Notes: generated from the letters alone by a model not told the origin. 64,000 nt of DNA from Arabidopsis thaliana (GCF_000001735.4 NC_003071.7:8425151-8489150), one strand, 5' to 3'. Positions 1 through 11,620 are shown, counted from the stretch's first letter. Translations and numbers: made by a program.

Positions 1-20
1 TGCCAGTCAAAAACCATGAC

Positions 21-64
21 TGAATCAAACTATAAGTCGGATTGAATCAAACTATAAGTCGGAT
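21..64. repeat. Perfect 22-bp tandem duplication
   Basis: Two adjacent identical 22-bp units occupy 21-42 and 43-64; each begins TGAATCAAACTATAAG. Exact identity suggests a recent duplication. No function is evident. Confidence 0.9.
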
Positions 65-440
65 GAGTATTAATTTCCATTATGTTTCTATACTTTACAA
101 ACCGGAAAATAGATATTATAGATACCAAAAAAGTAGATTTGTGTATATTATTAGAAGATTTGGAATTTCATCATTATCAGGATCTAAAGTACTTCCCTAA
201 TTAAATCATGTCGGTTGAAAAAGCTCAATGAATGTTTGAAATTTGGAAAGTTTATTAAATTCGGATCTTTTTTTTTTGTTTGTCGTCCCAAACATTTTTA
301 TTTTATTACAAATAATCAACTTATCCTTACTACTAAATCATTTCATATCTTTGATACCAACAAATCATTTCATATTCTATTTTGATGTTTAAGAAAACAC
401 TATTTACCAGTTACAAAATATTATAAGGATTGTTGTTTAG

Positions 441-797
441 AAAAAAAAGTACAAGTTGAATTCTTTTTGTCAAATATAAAATTGACTTTTTAATATATAA
501 TTGACTTATTGAACATGATTACAGAATTAATCATCTACAAAACTTTCCAAGTTTATAATAAATACATTTCAAAGACTATTAGTTCTTCTTAAAATATTTC
601 TAAAAGTGATCAAAGACTACCACATATAATTCAGAAAAAGTAGAAGTTGATTTCTTTTTGTCAAATAAATAATTGACTTAAAATAGTTTGGAAAGCCATT
701 GAACTTGATTATAGAATTGATAATGTACATAAAAAAATTCCAAGTTTATAATAAATACATTTTTCAAATGCTATATCAGTTCTTCTTAAAATATTTC
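441..797. repeat. Direct duplication, about 160 bp, diverged
   Basis: Two copies of an AT-rich segment lie at about 441-600 and 633-797, separated by 32 bp. Each copy runs through TTCTTTTTGTCAAATA, then AATTGACTT, then CCAAGTTTATAATAAATA, and ends TTCTTCTTAAAATATTTC. The copies carry scattered substitutions and small indels, so the duplication is older than the 22-bp one at 21-64. It lies upstream of DGAT1 and may be an internal repeat of a decayed element. Confidence 0.85.
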
Positions 798-1221
798 ACT
801 AAAAAAACACTCAAATATAGAATAAATTTATTGAATAACATACCAACTGTAAAACAGAATTTGACAAAAAAAAAAAAAAAATGAAATGAAGATGAAGACA
901 AAAATAAATCACCAGAGGATCTTATGCAAAAAAATATATGAATACACAATAAACCATATTGATATTTTTAAAATAAAATAAAAACAGAAAAATATCCCAA
1001 CACCGCTTTTCAATTAAAAATCTTCCGTCACCATTGTTGTCATCTTCCTCTCTCGTGAATCCTTTTTCCTTTCTTCTTCTTCTTCTCTTCAGAGAAAACT
1101 TTGCTTCTCTTTCTATAAGGAACCAGACACGAATCCCATTCCCACCGATTTCTTAGCTTCTTCCTTCAATCCGCTCTTTCCCTCTCCATTAGATTCTGTT
1201 TCCTCTTTCAATTTCTTCTGC

Positions 1222-1242
1222 ATGCTTCTCGATTCTCTCTGA
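1222..1242 (+). CDS. Short upstream ORF in the DGAT1 leader
   Basis: ATG CTT CTC GAT TCT CTC TGA encodes the hexapeptide MLLDSL. It ends 43 nt before the DGAT1 start and is in a different frame. If the transcript starts upstream of 1222, as the pyrimidine-rich leader suggests, scanning ribosomes meet this ATG first. The context (CTGCATGCT) is weak, so leaky scanning is likely. No evidence of translation is available from sequence. Confidence 0.4.
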   Translation: MLLDSL

Positions 1243-1285
1243 CGCCTCTTTTCTCCCGACGCTGTTTCGTCAAACGCTTTTCGAA

Positions 1286-4200
1286 ATGGCGATTTTGGAT
1301 TCTGCTGGCGTTACTACGGTGACGGAGAACGGTGGCGGAGAGTTCGTCGATCTTGATAGGCTTCGTCGACGGAAATCGAGATCGGATTCTTCTAACGGAC
1401 TTCTTCTCTCTGGTTCCGATAATAATTCTCCTTCGGATGATGTTGGAGCTCCCGCCGACGTTAGGGATCGGATTGATTCCGTTGTTAACGATGACGCTCA
1501 GGGAACAGCCAATTTGGCCGGAGATAATAACGGTGGTGGCGATAATAACGGTGGTGGAAGAGGCGGCGGAGAAGGAAGAGGAAACGCCGATGCTACGTTT
1601 ACGTATCGACCGTCGGTTCCAGCTCATCGGAGGGCGAGAGAGAGTCCACTTAGCTCCGACGCAATCTTCAAACAGGTTTAAAATCTCAGAAATCTTCGAA
1701 TTTGGTGTTTGCTTGTTGTTTTATATGGAATTGAGTTTGGTGATTGTTTTGCATTGCAGAGCCATGCCGGATTATTCAACCTCTGTGTAGTAGTTCTTAT
1801 TGCTGTAAACAGTAGACTCATCATCGAAAATCTTATGAAGGTTTGCTGTTACTTGTTTCTCCTTTTAGGAATTGAATTGCTTGAAAATTTATCAGAGACG
1901 AATAACTTTGTTGTTGCTATCATTCATGTAGTATGGTTGGTTGATCAGAACGGATTTCTGGTTTAGTTCAAGATCGCTGCGAGATTGGCCGCTTTTCATG
2001 TGTTGGTAAAAGAAGATGTTTTTTATTTCCAGCAATGTTACATTGTTATACGTATAATGATGAGTTTAGTGATCAAGTTCCTCTTTGATTCTTCTTTCTT
2101 GTTGCAGTATATCCCTTTCGATCTTTCCTTTGGCTGCCTTTACGGTTGAGAAATTGGTACTTCAGAAATACATATCAGAACCTGTGAGTAATTACTATTC
2201 TCCAGCCATTACTGTAATTTTTATTGAAGACAAGTTTGTATCATGAAGAACTTACAAGTTCTGTTTTGAAAATGCTCAAGGTTGTCATCTTTCTTCATAT
2301 TATTATCACCATGACAGAGGTTTTGTATCCAGTTTACGTCACCCTAAGGTGATACTGTTTTTCTGGTCTCAGTTTGTGATACTGTTTTTAAGTTTAGTTG
2401 TCTGACCCGGTGATCTTGAAAATGGACAGGTGTGATTCTGCTTTTTTATCAGGTGTCACTTTGATGCTCCTCACTTGCATTGTGTGGCTAAAGTTGGTTT
2501 CTTATGCTCATACTAGCTATGACATAAGATCCCTAGCCAATGCAGCTGATAAGGTAAAATACGAAAAAGAAGCGTATGTATTAGTCACTTGCACTGTGTT
2601 ACTGTTTTAACCAAACACTGTTATGAACTTTAGGCCAATCCTGAAGTCTCCTACTACGTTAGCTTGAAGAGCTTGGCATATTTCATGGTCGCTCCCACAT
2701 TGTGTTATCAGGTAACTGCAAAGTGCATCAACCATTCTTATACTTGCAAGAGTTTCTTGTCTAAACCTCGGATCTTTGCTTTTCCCCAGCCAAGTTATCC
2801 ACGTTCTGCATGTATACGGAAGGGTTGGGTGGCTCGTCAATTTGCAAAACTGGTCATATTCACCGGATTCATGGGATTTATAATAGAACAAGTACGTTTT
2901 CACATCTTGCTTTATTAGTTTTCCTTGGTGAAAATCATCATCCCTGCGTTGTCACCACTTGACTTCATGTTCTTTTGTTACATTTTGGCAGTATATAAAT
3001 CCTATTGTCAGGAACTCAAAGCATCCTTTGAAAGGCGATCTTCTATATGCTATTGAAAGAGTGTTGAAGCTTTCAGTTCCAAATTTATATGTGTGGCTCT
3101 GCATGTTCTACTGCTTCTTCCACCTTTGGTATGCTGTGATCCCATCTCTTTCAAAATAATTTGCAAATTCGAAAAACCGAAAAAGGCTAAATCTCATACG
3201 AATTTGATATTTTTAGTTTCTTAGAGTCGGTGATGTAATTTCAGTTACTGAACGCAAATCTCTTGTCCAAAGGTTAAACATATTGGCAGAGCTTCTCTGC
3301 TTCGGGGATCGTGAATTCTACAAAGATTGGTGGAATGCAAAAAGTGTGGGAGATGTGAGCTATTTTACTCAAAAGAAAACTTATGATTTTTAATGTTGTC
3401 GTTGTTTTTGGGTCATCTAACTAACCAAATTCATGTATTCACTGTCTTCCTTTATCAGTACTGGAGAATGTGGAATATGGTATGGTTCTCTTCCTAAACA
3501 TCACCTTCTTTTGTACACAAAATAGAAGAAGAGAGCTAATTAAGATCTTGTTTTCCTTGACAGCCTGTTCATAAATGGATGGTTCGACATATATACTTCC
3601 CGTGCTTGCGCAGCAAGATACCAAAGGTGAGTGAGATATATACCGATATGCAATTGTCGAGATTTGTTTCTGTGATATAAATTTAACCCTCCACACACTT
3701 GTTTTTCAGACACTCGCCATTATCATTGCTTTCCTAGTCTCTGCAGTCTTTCATGAGGTATACATACTTTCTACATTGCCCTGTCTCTAGACGCATGAAC
3801 ACACGCTAGTGAAAGAAATGCTAATATTCAAAGCATTGTTTTTACTTAACGATCTTGTGTTACAAATTTCCTTTTGACAGCTATGCATCGCAGTTCCTTG
3901 TCGTCTCTTCAAGCTATGGGCTTTTCTTGGGATTATGTTTCAGGTTAAAAAATTACTAAACTGCTGCAGTCGATTTTTACTAAACTCTAATCTCATATTC
4001 TGACCAACCAATTTGTTTGAGTAGGTGCCTTTGGTCTTCATCACAAACTATCTACAGGAAAGGTTTGGCTCAACGGTATGCTCTCAAAACCCGAGAAAAT
4101 AGAACGAATAACTCTTTCTTTCATAGCCTAGCCATTTAAATCGCAATGCTGAAACTTAATAATAAAGGTGATCTGTTTTGGAATGGGATCATATTATTAG

Positions 4201-4305
4201 GTGGGGAACATGATCTTCTGGTTCATCTTCTGCATTTTCGGACAACCGATGTGTGTGCTTCTTTATTACCACGACCTGATGAACCGAAAAGGATCGATGT
4301 CATGA
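1286..4305 (+). CDS. DGAT1: Diacylglycerol O-acyltransferase 1
   Basis: This enzyme acylates diacylglycerol with acyl-CoA in the endoplasmic reticulum, the committed last step of triacylglycerol synthesis. Sixteen exons can be read: 1286-1675, 1760-1840, 1932-2005, 2108-2183, 2281-2348, 2430-2553, 2634-2711, 2790-2891, 2992-3128, 3273-3354, 3459-3479, 3564-3626, 3710-3757, 3881-3943, 4025-4075 and 4201-4305. They sum to 1563 nt and 520 residues, the expected length. The protein has a disordered, Gly/Asn-rich N-terminus of about 120 residues with a basic RLRRRKSR patch. A polytopic MBOAT domain follows, with the FYKDWWN motif in exon 10 and the FHEL segment holding the catalytic His across exons 13 and 14. 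It ends NRKGSMS. Exon 11 is a 21-nt microexon. All introns read here are GT..AG. The start is the first ATG of the long exon-1 frame. Confidence 0.97.
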
Positions 4306-5368
4306 AACAACTGTTCAAAAAATGACTTTCTTCAAACATCTATGGCCTCGTTGGATCTCCGTTGATGTTGTGGTGGTTCTGATGCTAAAACGACAAATAG
4401 TGTTATAACCATTGAAGAAGAAAAGAAAATTAGAGTTGTTGTATCTGCAAAAATTTTGGTAGAGACACGCGAACCCGTTTGGATTTTGTTATGGTGTAAA
4501 GAAATTTCAATCAAAAAACTGTTGTAATAATTGTTACCAAAAAGAAATGCTTTTCTGGAAACGAGGGGAAAAATAGTAGTTTTGTTAGGTTTTACTGTTT
4601 GGACCAAATCTAGTAAAAAACTTTTTGTAATAAGGAAAAAAAAAGAACAAATGTGATAAATGCATGGGGATTGTATGAAACCTTCCAATAAAGTTGATTG
4701 GTGGTCCCGTTTTGGGGATGGCCATTATTTATTTATCTTTTTTTTAGCGTATTTATTTATGTCGTATGTATCCAAGGGGAGACAAGACTCTAAATTGCAA
4801 TAAGTGTTGAGGCCCGAACATCATCATTGACAATATCAGTTAATACATTACATATGGCAAATGGTAGAGAAAATGTCGATGTGCAGCAAACACTTTTACC
4901 CATTCGAATTATGTTATGAAGCTTTCTTTTACCTTTTCAAACACTTAGCTCATTAGATGCTATATAAAGTGATACCTTAAATGAATTTAATACTGAAATC
5001 TAGATTTCGAGAAGAAAATATGCAACATAACTCTTAGGATATGGAATACTAATAATCTAATATGTATTTAATAGGTGGAGCAAGCAACGAAATAATCAAC
5101 CTTTTCTTTGTGTTATATTAAACCTCATCGGCAAATTATTTAGCTTTAATAGATATATCTTATCTTTTTTTTGGTGCGAATATAGAGATACCTTATCTAA
5201 AGGTCCAAGTCTTTAACAATTTGCATAAATTAAATTAAAATATTTCATTGTACAAGAAATTCAAATGAAACTCATAGTGTATAAACATTTAGTCGAGTTA
5301 CAAAGAAACAAAGTTATTTATGGTTACTTCTTTCCTTAAAAGGAAAAGAAAATGGTTACGAGAGGAAC

Positions 5369-5490
5369 CACGTGAAGATCACGTAGAGAGGTTGGTCAAA
5401 CATAGAAATTCAGTTGGAAGTAAATTTAATTTTTAACGCTCCACCGACTCTCGGAGACAGCTGCCTCTGACTCAGCGCCTCATGTTGACT
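5369..5490. promoter_or_regulatory. Cluster of G-box, W-box and GCN4-like motifs
   Basis: Within about 120 bp of unusually GC-rich sequence are a G-box CACGTG (5369-5374), a W-box in reverse orientation (GGTCAA, 5394-5399), a GCN4/AP-1-like TGACTCA (5468-5474) and a second W-box TTGACT (5485-5490). These are known core sites of bZIP/bHLH and WRKY factors. They lie about 950 bp upstream of the DUF3511 gene. Control of that gene is inferred, not shown. Confidence 0.35.
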
Positions 5491-6236
5491 TGGCAGTCTA
5501 TTATTAATATTGTCGACTTTTTTTTTTTGTTGGACTATAAAAGCGATATTTTGTGTCCTATTTTTTTTTTTTTTTGACAAAGTGATATACTATTTACATT
5601 TAAGATTAATTATTTTTATTACTCAAATTAGTAGTTATATATTTCAATTTAATTCAATCTGAAATTCATCTCAATTTTCTATCCACGAAAGAAAGACATG
5701 AAAATCAACTGAAGTATGGTTTCTGTTTTTATATACTTTTTAAGAATTTTTTATGCTACTAGAAGAAATTTAGAATACTGTATATATTTTTGGATGAAAA
5801 TTTAAAATAATCTTTAGAATGCGAAATTAGAAAATAACTACACAATAACATTATATCTCTAATTTTTTTTTTTATATAGTTTCCAAATAAACAAAACAAC
5901 AACTGTATCACGTTTTGTTAATTTCATTTACCTAATCAAGACATTCTTAAATTTCCAAAATTTAAGGAAAGTATATGTAGTCAACAAAAATGATTATCTA
6001 CTTAACATGGTATGGTTCTCTTCTTTAAGAAATCAGTTAATATAACTAAATTTTGCAAAATAATGAGATCGCATTATTGTAAATACATATTGTCTTTTAC
6101 TATTTTTTATTTATATTTATAAAAATGTTACCAGACAAAGGTAACATACAATTTATTTAAAACTCGCACGAAAAAACTCCATTCTCTTACAATACTTTTA
6201 CAAAATAAAAATGTAACAAATAACTTCCATACATTG

Positions 6237-6246
6237 GCTATATAAA
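6237..6246 (+). promoter_or_regulatory. TATA box candidate for the DUF3511 gene
   Basis: CTATATAAAC lies about 185 bp before the start codon at 6431. That distance would allow a leader of roughly 150 nt, consistent with the pyrimidine-rich sequence just before the ATG. Confidence 0.45.
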
Positions 6247-6430
6247 CTCTTTTAGAAAAACTTCAACATACCTTATGTATTTATTTGAAGTATCAATATA
6301 TAAAATTGAAACAAAAGATTCTTTCCTTCTCGTAAAAGAAAGAAACAAAAAAAGAAATCATTCGTCGACTTTATTACAAAACCCTCTCACAACACCATCA
6401 CTTCTTCTTCGTCTTCTGTCTGAGTCCAAA

Positions 6431-6781
6431 ATGGAAGACTACAGATCCAGATCGTACGGTGACGGGAGAACATCAGACCTTCAACAATACTCTGCTCACC
6501 GAAGATCCGACGGTCCAGATTCATTCAGTGGTAACGGTATGCAAGATCTTAGGTCTTACAGTACTTCCTACACAGATTACCCGACCCGGATACCCGAAGA
6601 CCAGAACCCGAAGAAAGGAAGATCATCTTCATCGTCTTCTTGGGGATTTGTGGATCCAGATTTACAAAGGAAGAAGAGAGTTGTTAGTTACAGAGCTTAT
6701 ACTGTTGAAGGTAAGCTTAAAGGTTCTTTCAGAAAAAGCTTCAAATGGATCAAAGATAAATGCAACAAATTACTTAATTAA
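6431..6781 (+). CDS. Small basic protein with DUF3511 domain
   Basis: This is an intronless gene of 116 residues. The N-terminal two thirds is polar and looks disordered, with Tyr/Ser/Arg-rich stretches and a run of six serines around residues 63-69. The last 36 or so residues carry the conserved DUF3511 block: a basic RKKRVVSYRAY segment followed by a GKLKGSFRKSFKWIKDK helix and the end KLLN. DUF3511 proteins are plant-specific and have no established biochemical role; none is assigned here. The frame is open upstream to 6275, but the ATG at 6431 is preferred because it follows the leader-like sequence TCTGAGTCCAAA and starts the conserved protein. It corresponds to At2g19460 from memory. 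A TG-rich repeat follows in the 3' region. Confidence 0.85.
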   Translation: MEDYRSRSYGDGRTSDLQQYSAHRRSDGPDSFSGNGMQDLRSYSTSYTDYPTRIPEDQNPKKGRSSSSSSWGFVDPDLQRKKRVVSYRAYTVEGKLKGSFRKSFKWIKDKCNKLLN

Positions 6782-6853
6782 TTCTGTCAAATGTGTTTTA
6801 CATAAGATAATAAACTTTTGTCACTTCGATCGGTTGAGTTTCAATCTTTTTTT

Positions 6854-6883
6854 GTGTATGTGTGTGTGTGTTTGTGTGTGTGT
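6854..6883. repeat. TG/GT microsatellite
   Basis: An interrupted run of GT dinucleotides about 30 bp long lies 70 bp after the DUF3511 gene stop, probably inside its 3' untranslated region. Confidence 0.85.
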
Positions 6884-7497
6884 TCTTAGCTTATGAGTTG
6901 TGATCGATAGTGATTTTGTAACAACAATACTTAATAGATGAGTAAGTGATTTCTTATTCAATTTTTGACGTATCAAAACAAGTTACAATGTTTTAAACAT
7001 TTTAATTAAAACGGTGATTATTCATTTCTTTATCATTGAAAACATCCATGAGTTATTATTATCATGTTTTGTAGTAGTTTCGTTTCATATTATGCGTGTC
7101 TAAAAAGATAACTTGTTTTATGCATGTGATTATCTTGTAAAAACGATTAGTTCAGGTATGTTAAGTAATTACGGCATGAATGTTAAAGTTCTTACGTTTT
7201 TAATTTGCGATACTCTTCCTTCAGTTTTGATGAATAATTTTTCTTATGAATTATGAAGTGGTTTTGTTTCATTGTGTGTCTAAAAGTGTTTACACGAAAC
7301 TTTGTTAATTAAGTGAATCCAACGTTTTTAGCGTTACATGATTATAATAACGTCTTGATTTGTAGCGATTGGTGTGTTTGAGAAACTATTTTTATTTGTA
7401 TTGATTAGTATATACATAAGAAGGGACTAATTTTTTGTAAACAATGTATCACTTTGTAAAGACTAGATATGATTTATAAAATATGTTGTTTTTTTTA

Positions 7498-7646
7498 ATA
7501 ATGATTGGTGAGTTTGATGAAAATGGACTGTGGAGGAAAACAAATAGCAGTCAAACACCGATTAGAACACCACTTACGTACGTCTTCTAATCGATATTTT
7601 ACTGCTACTTGTGTTCCTCAAGAGTACTTCAAACTCACATCATTAT
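7498..7646. ncRNA. Candidate MIRNA-like foldback
   Basis: The left arm (7498-7567) and right arm (7585-7646) are inverted copies separated by a 17-nt loop. The inner 37 positions (about 7531-7567 against 7585-7621) match at 31 of 37 by eye. Beyond a small asymmetric internal loop, an outer stem pairs ATAATGAT and GTGAGTTTGA with the right flank. A 149-nt hairpin with a short loop and a few bulges has the proportions of a plant miRNA precursor. The 21-nt class segment would lie near 7531-7551 or 7601-7621. Transcribed strand and expression are unknown. A relic of a tiny foldback transposon is the main alternative. Confidence 0.35.
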
Positions 7647-8700
7647 ACAAATAAAATTAATATATCTTAATCATACTTCTTGAATTTTTATGACCAAAAC
7701 AACATACAAAATCACATATTTTAGAATTCAAATATTAGCATTTCTCTTAATATTATTATACATGATAACAACAAAACACTTTTAGAATTTTGGGGCTTTT
7801 CCATACACAACTCTGCAAAATCACGAAAAAATGACATATATACGCAAACAAAACTCCCACAATTCTACATGATGGATTAAGGATAGTCAAGAAATAAACC
7901 TACAAGTGTTTGTATTTGAAATATATTACAACTTTTTTTTAACATAGGTGTACGAAGGAATTCTTAACTAAATTATAAAGTTGTTTTGAATTATGCTATG
8001 TTCCTACGCTTATACGATAAATGATATATTTCTTGTTGATTACTGAATTTTGGTTTGCTTATGCGATAAAATGAAGTCAGACGAGTCTCTCTTTCCTTCT
8101 GTTTTTTTTTTTTTTAATTGTATATTACGTGACTTTGTTGTTTGTTTGTTGATTCCAATTTATTACATGTTATGTTTGGCTATGCCAAAATCTTAAAGCC
8201 GAACTTTTGAAAATGAAGCCCTGCATATATAGTAAGAGATTACGTTGTAATTATAGGTTTTGAATACGTAAAAGTCTCTCCCTACCGACATAGTGTTCGT
8301 CTTCATGTTTCTAGAAAGTACAAATTGAGTAAGTAATTTTTGTCAAACAAATTTGACCAATTAGACAAATAAAAGTTCATATAAATTTTCAAGATATGAA
8401 ACATAAAACAAGATATTAACTTACTCTTATCCCCCACTGGATTTTATATCATTCCGCAAATATTATCAGAGAGGAAGGATCTTAAAATTCGAAGAGTTTC
8501 TCTATACAAATGGAGGAGACAAATGAATATTTGAAGAATCATAGTTTAAGCACTTTCGTTTGGTATAATAAATCTATATTATCTCTCTCTTATATATCAT
8601 CAGTTCTCTAGCTGTGAAAATAGCCTTTCTTCAGAAGAATCATAGACAACGTCACTGAGTGAGTACAGGTTTTGTTTTATAGCTGCTTTGTATGAATCAG

Positions 8701-11145
8701 TCAGAGAGCTTTGCTTTGGGGTTCTACATCGTCTCCATTTGATTGTGGCGTTGCTGCTGTCTCATCGCCTGCATTGTTATTGATCCGTAAACCATCAATG
8801 CCTTTGAGTGCGGTTTCATAGTTTGCATTGTCACTCCCGCCACTAAATGGTTCACGACTGCTCGTGTCCACAACTCGTCTTGACGATGATCCCTCTGATC
8901 GGCCCAAGTTCAAAGATCCAGGTAGCTGAGAAATCAATGGATCACAATGAACATCCCGACTCAAAAGAAGGTACCCGAGAAGAAAAAAAAACAGCATGAC
9001 AAGAAACTTACCAGCTTGTCCTTTGCAATTGCAGAATCATTTCCATTCTTGTCTTTCTGCTTCAGGGTAAAATCCGGATTTGTCCTCTGATTTGGGACAT
9101 CTATGGCAGACAAACACGCCCTTAGTATATAAATCAATGGACAACTATGCGGCTGCATTTTCATAAAGAAGGATAATAAGCATTCAAAAATATACCTGGA
9201 CGCTTCTCAGAATTGCCAACCGCAGGGTTTAATCCAGAACTAGTTCCAACACCACCATCCTGAAAAAAGAAACATAGAAAGATCTTGCATTATTCATCTG
9301 TGTATGTATATGTATCATGAACGGGATAGAAACTTTAAAGTATCAAGAGTGTACATGGGGACGAGGTTGAGGGTTTCCAGATTGTGATTGCTGATACTTG
9401 TATACTGTCCAGTCAAACACAAAATCAAACTGAAAACCTGGGACAAACAAAATACTCATTTTGAGTCAACAGATGCTTCTGTATGAACTTAATAGCCTGA
9501 GAGGAAGAAGAGAGATAGAGAAAATGAATGACCTTCCCGGATAAAAAGGTTGCGGAATAGTCTCTTCAAATATGCATAGTCTGGCTTATCATCAAACCTA
9601 AGTGAGCGGCAGTAATGGAAGTAAGATGCAAACTCTGTTGGATGACCTCTGCATAACGTCTGCAAAGTTACAGTACTATCTATGATCAACCGTCTCTACC
9701 TGATCATAATCCTTTGAAACATGGATTCGTATAAGTTTCTAAATGTAAACCATATAAGAAGAACTTACTTCGATGGAAGTTGAAACCTTCTTTTCGCTGA
9801 TCTTATCATACTTCTGTTTCTTGTTTCCAGCTTTCAGCCCTTGCCAAGGGAGACTACAAGAGAATAAGATATTAGAGATGGATTGGGAGACAAGAATCAG
9901 AACAGAAAGAAAAGTTACTTAATGACTCTCACCTTCCCTTGAGGAAATACATGAGGATGTAACCAAGCGATTCTATATCATCTCTCCGACTTTGCTCTAC
10001 CAAGTGAAAAATGTCAAAAAGTAATCAGTGAAAGAGGAGAAAAAGATCCGCGATTATCATGAGGGTTTATAGAAAGTGATGGAGTATACCAATCCCTAGG
10101 TGAGTGTTCAAGCTGGCATACCTCGGAGTCCCAATTAGACTTTTATTCTCCCTGAATCATTTACACGTAAAATCCAAACAATAAAGAACCCGTTGTCAGG
10201 AAATCTGAAGCTGACATACAATATGCTGAAAATGCTGAATCTGTGACATCCAAAATCTTGTTACCTGTATGGGATATGTCTATGAGTTGAGCTGTCTCTA
10301 TATTTCTTAGCCAAACCATAGTCTATGATGTAGACCTAGAGAAAGAGACCAAAATCAGTCATACAATAGCGAGACCCCAAAAACAAATCCAACTGAGAGA
10401 ATTTGCAAAAGTAAGAAAACCTGATTTGCCCGCCTCCCTAAGCCCATGAGAAAATTATCCGGCTTTATATCACGATGAAGATACGACTTAGAATGAATGA
10501 ACTCGAGACGATTTATCTGACACAAGATAAACCCAACAGTGAGAGAGTTACATTAAGAATGACAAGACACCAATCCAAAGCATAATTACCATTTGATCAG
10601 CAAGCATAAGAACAGTCTTCAAGCTAAACTGCCTCTTGCAATAACTAAACAAATCTTCAAGACTTGGACCAAGCAAATCCATGACTAAGACATTGTAGTC
10701 CCCCTCAACACCATACCATTTCATATTTGGAATCCCAGCTACATTAACGAACATACACAAGAAATGAATAACCAAATGAGAATTCAATAACAATAGAGAT
10801 AAACATTTCATTGCATACTTCCACCCTGAAGAACTCTATATATCCTCGACTCATATGACAATTGCGGATGCGCAGTCTTCACACTTTCCTGCACACACAC
10901 AAAAAAAACTAAGTTTTGATGATCCAAGTTGGGACTTTGAAGAGATGAAACACTCACAAGCTTAATAGCAACTTCTTCGTTAGTCTGAACATCAGTTCCT
11001 GCAATCAAAACAGTCTCATCAAACGACTATTGAAGAGATTTTATATGTATAGAGAGGGGAGGAACGAACCGAGGTAAATCTCTCCGAAAGAGCCGCTCCC
11101 AATTTTGCGGCCAAGGCGAAACTTGTTCCCAACACGAGGTTCCAT
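8701..11145 (-). CDS. CKL5: Casein kinase 1-like protein, CKL5 type
   Basis: This is a serine/threonine kinase of the casein kinase 1 family, about 430 residues, split over many short exons. The start is ATG at 11145 ([16 protein letters not shown]). Visible in order: the glycine loop [11 protein letters not shown], the EVAIKL lysine, the catalytic loop [10 protein letters not shown] (exon near 10400-10520), [12 protein letters not shown], the CK1 signature [18 protein letters not shown], and [11 protein letters not shown]. The domain ends around [20 protein letters not shown]. The C-terminal tail (exons near 8701-9450) is low-complexity, rich in Gln, Ser, Asn and Asp, and ends PQSKAL. The activation-segment motif is DYG rather than the usual DFG. 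The family phosphorylates acidic or primed sites; the substrate here cannot be inferred. The gene is convergent with the DUF3511 gene and divergent from NAP1;2. Confidence 0.9.
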
Positions 11146-11620
11146 ACCCAATTGAAAAAACCCTAACTTTGTGGTTTTATCTATCTACTACGTCGAGCGG
11201 ATTTCTCGATTTCTCATGCGGAGGAGAGTGAAGTGCGATGATCAAAACTAGGGCTTTTGCGAAGAAGAGGGGAAGAATCGAGCAGGTTGAAATTGGAAGT
11301 GAGTAGGTGAGGAAATTTAGGGAGATTCCATGGTGTTTTGGTTAAGCAACCAGAAGCAAGCAAGATGAAGAAGACTGCGCGTGTGTGTGTGTCTCGCTTA
11401 GCCTGTTGCTTTTGGTCTTTTCTATTCCTTTTCTCAATTTATTAAATATCTTTATTCGGTGAAAAAAATATACAGTATATTTCTTAGAAACTTTATAATA
11501 AGAATAAGGATTTTGTTTTTATATTTTCCTAAATTCCATAAATCTCTTAAGTTTACAAATTCATATATCTTTTAACATTTAAACAAATAACCAGACTTCT
11601 AGTAATATATATAAATTTAT

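Larger units (their letters stand above)
1..1285. other. DGAT1 upstream region
   Basis: No gene was recognised here. The first kilobase is very AT-rich and carries two local duplications, described separately. From about 1020 the composition changes to a pyrimidine-rich stretch of CTT and TCT runs, which looks like the core promoter and 5' leader of DGAT1. A weak TATA-like string (CTATAAGG) lies near 1112-1119. The leader contains one short upstream ORF. Confidence 0.7.
4306..6430. other. Intergenic region, DGAT1 to DUF3511 gene
   Basis: The first roughly 400 bp should be the DGAT1 3' untranslated region. The rest is AT-rich with long T runs and no coding signal. A short GC-richer island at about 5360-5500 holds a cluster of transcription-factor core motifs, listed separately. 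A TATA-like box for the next gene lies near 6237. Confidence 0.65.
6782..8700. other. Intergenic region between convergent DUF3511 and CKL5 genes
   Basis: This AT-rich stretch holds the 3' ends of both genes, a TG repeat and the foldback at 7498-7646. No other coding or RNA signal was recognised. Confidence 0.65.

Noticed and set aside
1208-1627. Minus-strand 139-codon frame over DGAT1 exon 1
   Set aside because: It lies opposite a well-supported exon, has no family resemblance, and its low-complexity content mirrors the Gly/Asn-rich coding strand.
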